Shown here: positions 7,640 to 17,110 of the stretch, in pieces
Layout: the number at the start of each line of letters is the position of its first letter
How positions within the stretch are numbered: the stretch's first letter is position 1
Assembly: GCA_963702535.1 (NCBI GenBank)
Contig: CAVPDG010000011.1
Span: 1 to 64,000 of the forward strand
Length of the DNA stretch: 64,000 nt
Direction of reading: 5' to 3'
Origin: CAVPDG01 sp963702535
GTDB lineage: Bacteria; Chloroflexota; Anaerolineae; Anaerolineales; UBA4823
The notes under the pieces: model-generated
Told to the model about the DNA's origin: nothing
The model's database searches: none
Seen by the model: the letters and a program-made list of their open reading frames with translations, nothing else
Position numbers and translations under genes: made by a program

Positions 7640-8712
7640 TAAAATTCTTGCTCATTGTGGGAGCGCGACCGCAGTTTATTAAGGCTGCGCCGATCATCTA
7701 TGAGCTCGAGGGGAGATATCCATACCGGTTGCTCCACACGGGTCAGCATTACGACGACAATATGTCCGCAATATTCTTCAACGAGCTGGGCATCCCCGCG
7801 CCGGATGTGAACCTGGGTATCCATTCACGCACGCGGGGCGCGCAGATCAGCGCCATGCTGGCAGGCATCGAGGCTTACGTCACCCAGGAGCGACCGGAGC
7901 TGATCCTGGTGTTCGGCGATACCAATTCCACGCTTGCCGGGGCGCTGGCTTCGGCAGCCTGTGGAATCCGCCTGGCTCACCTGGAGGCCGGTTTGCGCAG
8001 CTACAACCGGCAAATGCCGGAGGAGATGAACCGAGTCCTGACAGACCATATCTCTGACTTGCTTTTTTGCCCATCCCAAACCGCGGTAGATAACCTGGCA
8101 AGAGAAGGGATAAAGGAGAATGTGTACCTGGTAGGGGATGTGATGATGGACATGCTCCGCGCCAGCCAGGAGCGGGCAAAGGCGCGCTCGGCGATCTTGA
8201 GCCAGCTCGGGCTCGCTGAAAAGGGCTATCTTCTGGCGACGATCCACCGGGCTGAAAACACCGCCGACGCGACCAGACTGCAAGAGCTAATAAAGGCGCT
8301 CCTCAGCCTGCAAGAGCCGGTTGTGTTACCATTACATCCAAGAACGCGAAAAGCGCTTGAAGGATGCGATCTGAGCGCAGCGCTACAGCCTGGCAGCGGT
8401 ACAAACCTGAAAATCATCCAGCCATTGGGTTATCTGGATATGGTCAGGCTGGTATCCGCAGCGCAGATGGTGCTCACCGATTCGGGCGGTTTGCAAAAAG
8501 AGGCTTACTGGCTGGGAGTGCCCTGTGTCACGTTACGCGAGGAAACGGAGTGGGTAGAGACCGTCCAGGCTGGTTGGAACACCCTGGCGGGCGCGGAGAT
8601 CGGGAAAATACTCCATGCGGTGCGGAGCTTCAACCCTCCCCATGAGCGACCCTCTCTCTACGGCGATGGGCACGCGGCAAAACGTTGTGTAGAACTTATG
8701 CTTGAGAGCTGA
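7636..8712 (+). CDS. wecB: Non-hydrolysing UDP-HexNAc 2-epimerase (WecB/WbpI family)
   Basis: GT-B-fold epimerase of 358 residues. The family features present are GARPQFIKAAPI at the N-terminus, HTGQHYDDNMS, GDTNSTLAGALA, HLEAGLRSYNRQMPEE-NR, and the C-terminal segment DSGGLQKEAYWLGVPC followed by LREETEWVE. This variant of the C-terminal motif resembles WbpI-type enzymes acting on UDP-GlcNAc3NAcA at least as much as classical WecB; I cannot separate them by eye. The start at ATG 7636 overlaps the upstream stop by 4 nt. Together with the two preceding genes it would make a UDP-ManNAc-derived uronic acid. Confidence 0.88.
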   Translation: MIKFLLIVGARPQFIKAAPIIYELEGRYPYRLLHTGQHYDDNMSAIFFNELGIPAPDVNLGIHSRTRGAQISAMLAGIEAYVTQERPELILVFGDTNSTLAGALASAACGIRLAHLEAGLRSYNRQMPEEMNRVLTDHISDLLFCPSQTAVDNLAREGIKENVYLVGDVMMDMLRASQERAKARSAILSQLGLAEKGYLLATIHRAENTADATRLQELIKALLSLQEPVVLPLHPRTRKALEGCDLSAALQPGSGTNLKIIQPLGYLDMVRLVSAAQMVLTDSGGLQKEAYWLGVPCVTLREETEWVETVQAGWNTLAGAEIGKILHAVRSFNPPHERPSLYGDGHAAKRCVELMLES

Positions 8713-8766
8713 CACGGAGGGGAGGCGACTGCTCCTCTCACTTACAAACAGACAAAGGTGGAAAAA

Positions 8767-9837
8767 ATGAAAAAAGCGTTGATCACCGGGATCACCGGTC
8801 AGGACGGCTCCTACCTGGCGGAGCTGCTGCTGAGCAAAGGCTACGAAGTGCATGGCACCATCCGGCGCGCCAGCACATTCAACACGCACCGCATCGATCA
8901 TATCTATAAAGATCCTCACGTGCAAAACGGGGCGAACCTGCATCTGCATTATGGGGATGTTGCTGCCTCGGGGAATATGCTGGAATTGGTCTACGGCATC
9001 CAGCCCGAGGAGATCTATCACCTGGCGGCGCAGTCGCACGTGCGCGTGAGCTTCGACATGCCCGAATACACTGCGGACGTTACTGGATTGGGCTCGATCC
9101 GCATACTGGAGGCGATCCGCAAGAGCGGGATCAAGACCCGCTTCTACCAGGCATCGTCCAGTGAGATGTTCGGCAGCGCGGCGCCGCCGCAGAGCGAGAT
9201 CACCCCCTTCGAGCCGCGCAGCCCGTACGCGGCTGCCAAGGTCTTCGCATACTGGGTGACGCGCAATTACCGGGAGGGTTACGGCATATTCGCATCGAAC
9301 GGGATCCTGTTCAACCACGAATCGCCGCGCAGAGGCGAGACGTTTGTAACGCGCAAGATCACGCGGGCGTTAGCCAATATCCTGGCTGGGAAGCAAGACT
9401 TCCTTTACCTGGGCAACCTGGATGCCAAACGCGACTGGGGATACGCGCCCGATTACGTGGCGGCGATGTGGAAGATGCTGCAACACGAGCGATCCGGCGA
9501 TTTTGTCATCGGCACCGGAGAAGCGCATTCTGTCCGTGAGTTCCTGGATGAGGCTTTCGGGTATGTGGACCTGGATTGGAAAGCCTACGTGCGGATCGAT
9601 GAAAGATACATGCGCCCGACCGAGGTGGATTACCTGCTTGCCAATCCCACCCAAGCGCGCCAGGCGCTGGAGTGGGAGCCGCGCATATTTTTCAAGGACC
9701 TGGTGCGGATCATGGTGGATGCTGACATGGAGCTGATCGGCTTGAAATCCAGGGGGGAGGGGCGCAAGCTGCTGGAGAAACACCACGGCAAGTGGCACCA
9801 GTGGGATAGCCAGGTGGTGAGCATGGGCAGTCCATGA
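8767..9837 (+). CDS. gmd: GDP-mannose 4,6-dehydratase
   Basis: Extended SDR enzyme of 356 residues that converts GDP-mannose to GDP-4-keto-6-deoxymannose, precursor of GDP-fucose, GDP-rhamnose and related sugars. It shows TGITGQDGSYLAE (cofactor loop), HLAAQSHV, the Ser/Thr-Tyr-Lys triad region SSSEMFG and SPYAAAKVFAYW, and FNHESPRRGETFVTRK, which is diagnostic of Gmd. The start is taken at ATG 8767 because AAAGGTGG lies about 6 nt upstream; a GTG at 8758 is in frame but overlaps that site. No dedicated GDP-fucose synthase or RmD is seen in the window, so the product's further use is unknown. The next gene overlaps by 4 bp. Confidence 0.95.
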   Translation: MKKALITGITGQDGSYLAELLLSKGYEVHGTIRRASTFNTHRIDHIYKDPHVQNGANLHLHYGDVAASGNMLELVYGIQPEEIYHLAAQSHVRVSFDMPEYTADVTGLGSIRILEAIRKSGIKTRFYQASSSEMFGSAAPPQSEITPFEPRSPYAAAKVFAYWVTRNYREGYGIFASNGILFNHESPRRGETFVTRKITRALANILAGKQDFLYLGNLDAKRDWGYAPDYVAAMWKMLQHERSGDFVIGTGEAHSVREFLDEAFGYVDLDWKAYVRIDERYMRPTEVDYLLANPTQARQALEWEPRIFFKDLVRIMVDADMELIGLKSRGEGRKLLEKHHGKWHQWDSQVVSMGSP

Positions 9838-11088
9838 GTTTTGTGGCGCCAGGGTCCTCGCACGGGAAAACAACCCAGGCAATTTGCCAGCTGCTCTCAG
9901 ACAGGACCGGTGAGACCGACTGGGAGCAATTCGCGTCGCAGGATTGGGCGGAGCTGGTAAAGAAGGCAGGCGAGCAGGGGGTCGCGCCGGTCTTGCACTG
10001 GAAACTCAACGAGAGCAAGGATCTTGATCTGCTCCCGACGAGGGAGTATGGACCAGTTACGCGAAGCGGGCAAGCGCCTGGCGGCAGATTATTACCGCTG
10101 TGCTGCCCAGAACCAGCTGCTTTACGCCGAGCTGGGCAGGATACTCGGCGCACTGAAGAGCGCCGGCGTGGCGTGCATTCTGCTCAAGGGAGCGGCATTG
10201 GGCACATCTGTGTACCCTGACCCGGCGCTGCGCCCGATGAACGACCTGGACCTGCTGGTTGATCGGTCCGCATTGGAAAGGGGGGTAGATGCCATCCGCG
10301 AGCTGGGGTACGCGGTGGAGTTCCCGGAGCATCTGGGGATGGCAGGCTGGGTGGATGAAGCGCTCAACCACCACATCCATCTCGTAGGTGGACCGACCCA
10401 GAAGCTGGTGGTTGAGCTGCACTGGAGCCTGGTGGCGGGCGAGGCGGATTGGCGCTCCCCAGACCTGGAATGGTTCTGGCGCGAGAGCATGCCGGTGGTT
10501 ATCCCGAATACAGGAGAGAGGGAAGCCGCAAGGCACGCAGGAAACCAGGCGCAGATCCTATCCCCCACCGCTACGCTGCTCTACCAGGCTGCGCATCTCG
10601 TCCTGCAGCATGGGACGTATCGCTCGATCCTGCTGTGGTATTACGACCTGCACCTGCTGGTGGGTAAATGCCAGGAGAGCATCGATTGGGGGAAGCTTCC
10701 GGAGATCGCCGGGAAGCTGCACTGGGCGGACGCCACCCGCACCGCCCTGCTGGCAATCCGCGCCCTGTTCCACAGCTCCTTCCCGGAGAAGGTGATCGAG
10801 GGACTGGAGGCGTATTCCGAGCCGAGAGCCAGGCGCATGATCGCCCTGAACGCCAGGGCAACCGAGCAGCGCACGCAGGATACCTGGCAGGGTTTGCAGG
10901 TATATGATCCGGCGACCCGGCTGCGGCTGATCCTGGCTTTGATCTTCCCGCGCCCGGCATACCTGCGCTGGCGCTACAACCCCAGCCCGGCGTGGCTGTG
11001 GCCGGCGTACTACCCGTACCGCTGGGTCATCCTGGGCTTGGATGGCTTGGCGAGCCTGGCGCACCGCAGCAGCGGGCAGCCCGGCTAA
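9834..11088 (+). CDS. Nucleotidyltransferase-family protein (PF14907-like), one frame break
   Basis: The N-terminal part reads from ATG 9834 (QAICQLLSDRTGETDWEQF, WAELVKKAGEQGVAPVLHW). The remainder continues in the next frame from about 10045 to the stop at 11086-11088. The join is near 10040. The core CILLKGAALGTSVYPDP then RPMNDLDLLVDR has the GxD-x-D pattern of a polymerase-beta-like nucleotidyltransferase, and residues about 120-145 contain HHIHLV and VVELHWSL. Proteins of this family are common in polysaccharide loci, but their reaction is not established. Its last 207 bp are duplicated at 12267-12473. The start overlaps gmd by 4 bp. Confidence 0.75.
10881..11087 (+). repeat. Direct repeat, copy A (207 bp, 3' end of the nucleotidyltransferase gene)
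   Basis: Nearly identical to 12267-12473 (offset 1386 bp) with only scattered substitutions. It encodes the C-terminal 64 residues from QVYDPATRLR to AHRSSGQPG. Homology resumes at 11149-11199 versus 12533-12583 after a diverged stretch. Confidence 0.9.
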
Positions 11089-11100
11089 TCGCCCGGGCGC

Positions 11101-11199
11101 ATGGCATTGACACGCATGGTTGATAGCAGCGGAGAGCTCGCCCCGGTTGAAGCGCCTGAGCCGATCCACATCCATGTGGAGGCGGCGAGTGGATGGGCG
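11101..11199 (+). pseudogene. Truncated 5' end of an ABC exporter permease (wzm copy 1)
   Basis: From ATG 11101 the peptide (MALTRMVDSSGELAPV, EAPEPIHIHVEAASGW) aligns with the N-terminus of the full permease at 12500. The shared EAPEPIHIHVEAASGW block is almost identical at DNA level. After 11199 the permease sequence is lost and replaced by an unrelated reading (ARGDAGAVAHLRS or, in another frame, REATLAQLRIYARHVYE). From 11200 to 11562 I see no recognisable gene, only short open frames of arginine- and tryptophan-rich composition. The remnant is best explained by the 1386-bp duplication that produced the two direct repeats. Confidence 0.65.
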
Positions 11200-11562
11200 C
11201 GAGGCGACGCTGGCGCAGTTGCGCATCTACGCTCGGCATGTGTACGAGATCGATATGGCGCCGCGGCGACGAGAATGGCGGTGGCGGTGGAGCACGAGTG
11301 GCGGGAGGGATGAGGCTGCGAGCATTCGTTTGATGGTATTTGCTTTGGAAAAACGATTGCAAACGAATGGGGGATGGGGTGGCGGGTGTCAGAGTATCCC
11401 GTGCCAGGCGCCCAGTGAGAGCTCCGGTGCAGTTGAGGGGTGATGCCAGGAGCTGGACGGAGCTCACTGTGTGCCAGAGCCAGATGGTAAGGTACGCGGT
11501 TGGACAAGGGCATTATAGCACAAAAGTTCTATTTTGACAAGTGTAAAAAAGAAAAAATCGTG

Positions 11563-12266
11563 ATGAAATTTACAGGGAAGCAAATCGATGCGGTGATCTT
11601 CGATATGGACGGCTTGATGCTGGATACGGAGAGCCTGAACCGGGCGACGTGGAAGCGGACGATGCTCGAGCAGGGGTACGATTATCCGGATGAGTTCTAT
11701 GCCAGGGTGTGTGGGCAGACCATCCCGGAGACGGAGCGCCTCTTCAAGCAGGCGTACGGGGAAGGTTTTCCATTCTTCGAGATGCGAGCGATCAAGCAGG
11801 GCTACCTGGAGGCGCACATTGCAGAGTTTGGTGTTGTGGTGAAGCCCGGGCTGACGGAGCTGCTGGACACCCTGGAGAAATTCGAGGTAAAAAAGGGGAT
11901 TGCGAGCACGACGAAGCGGCATACGCTGCTCAGCCGGCTGAGCAGCGTGGGGCTGTTGGAGCGGTTTGCGGCGCTGGCGAGCGGGGATGAGGTGAGCGAC
12001 GGAAAGCCGAAGACTGAGCTGTACCTGCGGGCGGCGGGGCGGCTGGAGACGGCGCCGCAGGCATGCCTGGCGCTGGAAGATTCCGGAGCCGGGGTGTGCG
12101 GCGGCGCGCCAGGCGGGGATGCTGGCGGTGATGATCCCGGACCTTTACCCGCCCTCGGAACGCATCCTGCCGTCGCTGAGCGGCTGTTTCGTATCGCTGA
12201 GCGAGCTGAGGCAGGCGCTGGAGAACGAGAACCGCGGGGAGGATGACGGCTTCCCGGACGAGAGCC
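11563..12266 (+). CDS. HAD-superfamily hydrolase (beta-phosphoglucomutase/phosphatase-like), frame break and lost 3' end
   Basis: Starts MKFTGKQIDAVIFDMDGLMLDTE at ATG 11563, with the DxD nucleophile loop of HAD motif I. The cap contains TIPETERLFKQAYGEG. GIASTTKRHTLLSRL is the motif II region (Thr in place of the usual Ser pattern), followed by DGKPKTELYL (motif III Lys) and LALEDSGAG (motif IV). Near 12095 the frame shifts; the remaining AGMLAVMIPDLYPP then continues to about 12266, where direct-repeat copy B begins and supplies an unrelated tail and stop. The native C-terminus may therefore be lost or altered. Likely role: dephosphorylation of a small sugar phosphate; the substrate is unknown. 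Confidence 0.75.
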
Positions 12267-12473
12267 TACCTGGCAGAGTTTGCAGGTATATGATCCGGCG
12301 ACCCGGCTGCGGGTGATCCTGGCTTTGATCTTCCCGCGCCCGGCATACGTGCGCTGGCGCTATAACCCCAGCCCGGCGTGGCTGTGGCCGGCGTACTACC
12401 CGTACCGCTGGGTCATCCTGGTCTTGGATGACCTGGCGAGCCTGGCGCACCGGAGCAGCGGGCAGCCCGGCTA
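12267..12473 (+). repeat. Direct repeat, copy B (207 bp, orphan 3' end of the nucleotidyltransferase gene)
   Basis: Second copy of 10881-11087. Here it is not attached to a nucleotidyltransferase body but to the end of the HAD gene. It is followed, like copy A, by the start of an ABC permease, so the duplicated unit spans nucleotidyltransferase end to permease start. Confidence 0.9.
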
Positions 12474-12499
12474 GTTATCTGAGTTATGAGGAGGCATCA

Positions 12500-13359
12500 T
12501 TGGTCGATAATAGTGTAACTCTGGAACAGCTCGAAGCGCCCGAGCCGATCCACATCCATGTGGAGGCGGCGAGCGGTTGGGCGCCGCTCAAGCTGCGGGA
12601 GCTGTGGGAATACCGGGAACTGCTCTACTTCCTCACCTGGCGCGATGTAAAAATCCGCTATAAACAAACGGTCCTGGGGGCATCCTGGGCGATCTTGCAG
12701 CCGTTCTTGACGATGGTGGTTTTCAGCATCTTCTTCGGCAAGCTGGCGCAGATGCCATCCAACGGTATCCCTTACCCCATCTTCAGCTACACGGCGCTGG
12801 TGCCGTGGACATTCTTCTCTAATGGGGTGACACAAGCTGCAAACAGCATGGTCAACAATGCGCAATGGTCAAGAAGGTATATTTTCCCAGGCTGGCGATA
12901 CCCTTTGCCGGGGTTTTTGGGGATTTCATCGATTTCGGTTTGTCTTTCATCGTCTTGCTGGGGATGATGCTGGCGTACGGTTTCACACCGACGGTTAACA
13001 TTCTGTGGTTGCCGCTGCTCTTCCTGCTGGCGGTGGTTACGAGTATGGGGGTAGGGGTATGGCTGGCGGCGATCAACGTGCAGTACCGAGACATCCGCTA
13101 TATTGTGCCCTTCCTGCTGCAGATCTGGATGTTCGTTACCCCGATCGTTTACCCCGGGAGCCTGCTGTCCGAGCCATGGGCTACACTGTACGGGCTGAAT
13201 CCGATGGCGGGGGTGGTGGAGGGCTTCCGTTGGGCGCTGCTGGGGACAGACAAGCCAGGAGGGATTGTGCTGGTATCGGCAGTAGCAGCTGTTGTGGTGC
13301 TGGTGAGCGGGCTGTTCTACTTCCGGAGGATGGAGAAGAATTTCTCCGACATGGTATGA
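12500..13359 (+). CDS. wzm: ABC-2 type polysaccharide export permease (Wzm-like), one frame break
   Basis: Probable TTG start at 12500 preceded by AGGAGG at 12489-12494. The N-terminal extension (IHIHVEAASGW) leads into LWEYRELLYFLTWRDVKIRYKQ and TVLGASWAILQPF, the classical cytoplasmic amphipathic start of O-antigen exporter permeases. Membrane segments follow. A frame change near 12865 joins NSMVNNAQ to VKKVYFPRLAIP. The second part has further membrane helices and the family motif VQYRDIRYIVPF near the C-terminus. It would pair with the ATPase at 14752 to move lipid-linked glycan across the inner membrane. The stop overlaps the ATG of an ATPase remnant (ATGA). Confidence 0.88.
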
Positions 13360-13570
13360 GCAGAGTGGATACAGCCATCCTTGCGGAACGCCTGTCCAAG
13401 CGCTACACAATCGGAAAGTCAAGGAGAAGCTCTTCGGTACACCGGCGAGGCATTCTTCGATCGGGATGTATCTGCGGCTGGCATTTGCGGTGGCGACGCA
13501 TCTGGGGCAAATCGTAAGAATACTCCCTGGAAAGGGTAAGAAGTTAGTGTACAGCGTTCAATTGAGGTAG
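13356..13570 (+). pseudogene. ABC exporter ATPase (wzt) remnant with large internal deletion
   Basis: The ATG at 13356 overlaps the permease stop and begins MSRVDTAILAERLSKRYTIGK, the normal start of a Wzt ATPase. After about 25 codons and a frame change the reading is KEKLFGTPARHSSIGMYLRL followed by AFAVATHL. That is the segment directly after the ABC signature in Wzt (compare SSGMYVRLAFAVAAHL in the intact homologue). The P-loop and everything up to the signature helix, about 150 residues, are missing. The frame then runs to TAG at 13568-13570. This looks like deletion within an original wzm-wzt pair. Confidence 0.75.
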
Positions 13571-13574
13571 CGGA

Positions 13575-14553
13575 ATGGCCAAACTGACAGGCAAACTGGG
13601 AGAATGGGATCTCCCGTACGTCCACATGTGGAAAGATCGGGGAAAAGAGATCCGGCACGAAAGAACACCGATCATTACACCGGACACCCGCATCGTCACC
13701 ATAGGAAGCTGCTTTGCAGAGGAGCTAGCGCGCTCCATAAATCGCTTGCCAATAAATGGAGCGATGCACCCAACGGGCTTGTTTTACAATTCCTCCTCGG
13801 TACGCAGGAGATCAGCAGAGTGTTCGATCAGTGGCCTGGATACCTGCGGGACCTTACTGGAAAGTCAGTAATGGTTATATTCACCCGTTTAAATCCTATT
13901 ATGATGTTTTTCCAACCATCGATACTCTCCAGGTGCGGAGCGACGAGTTGGATCGTGCCGCCAATGACCTTATCCAAAATGCTGATCTGATTGTTATCAC
14001 TTTAGGCTTGATCGAGACCTGGATGCAGCCACGCACTGGTAACTTCTACCGGCAGATACCGCCGCCCGAGGTTTTCGAAACTATCGATGCTCGCTTTTAC
14101 CGACTGGCGGTCAGGGATATCATTGATGATCATTCCCAAATTCGCGCCATCTTGAAGTCGAACACGAAGGCAGAAATTGTGCTTACTGTATCACCTGTGC
14201 CCTTACATTCTACTTTCACCCCCATGGATGTGCGTGTGGCTAACGCAAAATCGAAAAGTCGTATACGTGCAGCAGTTTCCGAATTTGTGGAGCAGTATAC
14301 GGATGTGCACTATTTTCATTCCTACGAGATCGTGACTACATCAGAACAGTGGAGCGATTTCATGTTGGAGGACGGCAGACACGTCCACCCAAGAGCCGTC
14401 GATTACATTATTCAGCAGTTCCTGAAATTCTACGCCGCGAATGACGTGCCTATTCCCACTGTCAATTCGTCTTGGATTATCCTCCTCAAAAAACCAGCCC
14501 TAGAGTGGGTCCCCCCAAAAAAACTATCAGAGATAAGGTTATGGCGCGTCTGA
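13575..14553 (+). pseudogene. GSCFA-domain (SGNH-like) protein, at least two frame breaks
   Basis: Starts ATG 13575. TRIVTIGSCFAEELARSI carries the GSCFA signature (about residues 35-55). The frame changes near 13770 to reach NGLVLQFLLG and FDQWPGYLRDLTG, and again near 13860 to reach KVSNGYIHPFKSYYDVFPTI. From there one frame is open to 14553, with VITLGLIETW, VLTVSPVPL and EDGRHVHPRAVDYII (conserved D..H.). GSCFA proteins are proposed esterases of the SGNH fold; in polysaccharide loci they may add or remove acyl groups. The substrate is unknown. Confidence 0.7.
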
Positions 14554-14584
14554 ACCACACTCGAAACCACGTGGAAAAATCATA

Positions 14585-14707
14585 GTGTCAACCATACTGG
14601 TTTCGATCGTCACGCCATCCCAATATTGCGCATGCTATATCCATGAGACGATAGAGAGTGTGCACAACCAGGAAAGTCCGGACATCGAGGGCAGAGTTCC
14701 AAGGTGA
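14585..14707 (+). pseudogene. Orphan N-terminal stub of a family 2 glycosyltransferase
   Basis: A 40-codon frame from GTG 14585 to TGA 14707 reads VSTILVSIVTPS, then YIHETIESVHNQE and SPDIEG. This is the first strand and helix of a GT2 (GT-A) fold, very like the start of the GT2 gene at 20949. The rest of the enzyme is absent; the next gene is wzt. It is most simply a deletion remnant. Confidence 0.6.
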
Positions 14708-14751
14708 GTTGCAACGCTCAAAAAGCATATTGTTTATCCAAAGGGATATTT

Positions 14752-16052
14752 ATGACTAACACGGCGATCAAGGTGGAAAACCTATCTAAATACTATACGA
14801 TCGGGAGGGTTAAAAAGCGCGATACAAGACCTTCGGGGAGACGTTGACGGAGGGGATCAAGGCGCCACTACGGGGGCTGCGTATGCGAGCCAAGAAAAAT
14901 TCGAACGGGAAAGAGGTGGTAGAGGATTCGATCTGGGCGCTGAAGGATGTATCCTTCGAGGTGAAGCCGGGCGAGGTCGTGGGGATCATCGGCCGGAACG
15001 GCGCGGGCAAGAGCACGCTGCTGAAGATCCTGTCGCGGATCACGGAGCCGACGACGGGGCGCGCGGACATCACGGGCCGGGTGGGGCGCTGCTGGAGGTG
15101 GGCACCGGCTTCCATCCGGAGCTGACGGGCCGGGAGAACATCTACCTGAACGGCGCGATCCTGGGCATGAAGCGCGAGGAGATCGAGCAGGAAGTTCGAC
15201 GAGATCGTGGCGTTTTCGGAGGTCGAGAAGTTCATCGACACGCCGGTGAAGCGCTATTCGAGCGGGATGTACGTGCGGCTGGCCTTCGCCGTGGCGGCGC
15301 ACCTGGAGCCGGAGATCTGCTGGTCGACGAGGTGCTGGCGGTGGGGGATGCGGCGTTCCAGAAAAAATGCTTGGAAACGGATGAGAGAAGTCGCACAGGA
15401 GGGGAGAACTGTGTTGTTTGTTAGCCATAATATGGCGGCGATTGCCGAAATTACTCAGCAATCTATCTGGATCGATGCTGGGGAATTGGTAATGTACGAA
15501 AATACAAAAGATGTTGTGTCATCTTACCTGCAAAATCCCTCTATCGGGCAATTCATTCCGGTTACCACGATCTGGCTTCTGAAACTAGAGTGGAGCGATA
15601 CGCCACGCAAAGTGCGAACAACGTGGGTGCGATTGGTCGACGATGAAGGTGAGCAAACGACCATTTTTACTGAGGAGAAGCCGATCAGTATTGAACTAGG
15701 GATTTCTGTGCAGTCTTCGGTATCCAGCATCCAGATGGGATGCGGGATCGTTCGAGTGGACAGAAACATTGAACTTTTCGCTGTCCCATCAAAGGAGATC
15801 AAGTCCAATTTTTTGCCTGGGGAGTATGTGACCAAAGTTAAGATCGATCCGAATTACCTTAGAGAGGGTTTGTATTCGATAAATATCAAGCTGTTTGCGG
15901 ATGGTATGCGACAAGAATTATTGAGGGAAGTAATCAGATTCTCCCTTACGAGAGATATTACTTCTTTAGGTTCTGCTGCGGCTTACCAGAGATGGGTCAA
16001 TGGACCGCTATATTTTGATTACGAATGGGATGTGTTGAAGAAACAGCCCTGA
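14752..16052 (+). pseudogene. wzt: Polysaccharide ABC exporter ATPase with C-terminal Wzt domain, several frame breaks
   Basis: ATG 14752 follows AAGGGA and gives IKVENLSKYYTIG. After a frame change near 14815 the sequence passes through the Walker A motif GIIGRNGAGKSTLLKIL (about 14985-15035). Changes near 15095 and 15195 lead to GTGFHPELTGRENIYLNG and then VKRYSSGMYVRLAFAVAAHL. Walker B (LLVDEVLAVGDAAFQKKC) is readable near 15320-15370 in a different frame from its neighbours, and LFVSHNMAAI is the H-loop. From about 15430 one frame runs to the stop and encodes a beta-sandwich Wzt C-terminal domain of about 190 residues, which in known systems recognises the terminal modification of the exported glycan. 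It would work with the Wzm permease at 12500. Confidence 0.82.
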
Positions 16053-16092
16053 TTGCTTTACCTAGGAATTACTAAAAAGAAAGATTTGCCGT

Positions 16093-17097
16093 ATGAATGT
16101 TCTGGTTATCTGCGAGGTCGGCTCTGTTCATGATGGAAGCCTGGGAAATGCAAAACGGCTCATCGATTTAGCGTCTCAACTTGGGAGCGATGAGGTAAAA
16201 TTTCAAACTCACATCGCCGAGGAAGAGACCTTGTATTCAGCTCCTTCTCCAGAATATTTCAAAGATAAAGTCAATTTCGAGTATTTCAAACGGACAGGCT
16301 TCTCTGAAAGACAATGGAGAGATTTGAAGCAATATAGCCTGGAAAATGGACTCGAATTCATTTCGTCTCCCTTCTCTCAAGCTGCGGTTGAACTCCTGGA
16401 AAGAATTGGTGTCAGTCGATATAAGATAACTTATCGGGTGAAATCACAAATTTGCAGATGATCCAAACTGTTGCCCAAACGGGCAAACCAATCATTTTAT
16501 CATCCGGAATGAGCAGTTGGAGCGAACTAGATGCAGCTGTCGAAACCTGCCTGAGACATCACGACAGACTAACCATACTCCAGTGCACGTCAAAATACCC
16601 CTGCCCGTATGAGGATGTAGGTCTAAATATCATGATGCAAATGAAAGACCGGTATCAATGCCCAGTGGGATTATCTGATCACACTATGACTATCTATGCA
16701 TCATTAGCGGCAGTTGCACTTGGCGCCTTCTCTGATTGAGAAGCGTTACGAACATTCAGCAGAGCGATGTATGGGAGTGACGCATCACATTCACTCGAGC
16801 CAGGTGAAATGGCGGACCTAATTCGAGGTGTTCGGGCGATTACAACCATGCTATCTTCACCAACAGACAAGGATAAGCAGGCGCAATCATTGGCGGGGAT
16901 GAAGACAGTTTTCGAGAAAAGCGTGGTTTCTTTGCTGGATATTCCAGCTGGAACGTATCTCGATGAGAATATGATCGGGTAAAAAGAGCGGGAACCGGTA
17001 TACCGGCAAATCAATATTCTCAATGGTACTTGGCGAACGCGCAAAATATGATCTGCCCAAAGATCATCTGATTTCATTTGATGAGTTGTCTGAATAA
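16093..17097 (+). pseudogene. neuB: Sialic/legionaminic acid synthase (NeuB family), several frame breaks
   Basis: Condenses phosphoenolpyruvate with ManNAc or a related 2,4-diacetamido sugar to make a nonulosonic acid. ICEVGSVHDGSLGNAKRLID, DEVKFQTH and FISSPFSQAAVELLERIGV are read from ATG 16093. A frame change near 16435 leads to SGEITNLQMI, ILSSGMSSWSELD, LTILQCTSKYP and VGLSDHT. Further changes near 16735-16790 lead to the C-terminal SAF (antifreeze-like) domain, VVSLLDIPAGTYLDENMI, and a last one near 16985 reaches GTGIPANQYS and the TAA at 17095-17097. Domain order and length (about 335 residues) match NeuB. neuC and neuA follow directly. Confidence 0.85.
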
Positions 17098-17110
17098 CTG
17101 AGAGGGGAAA

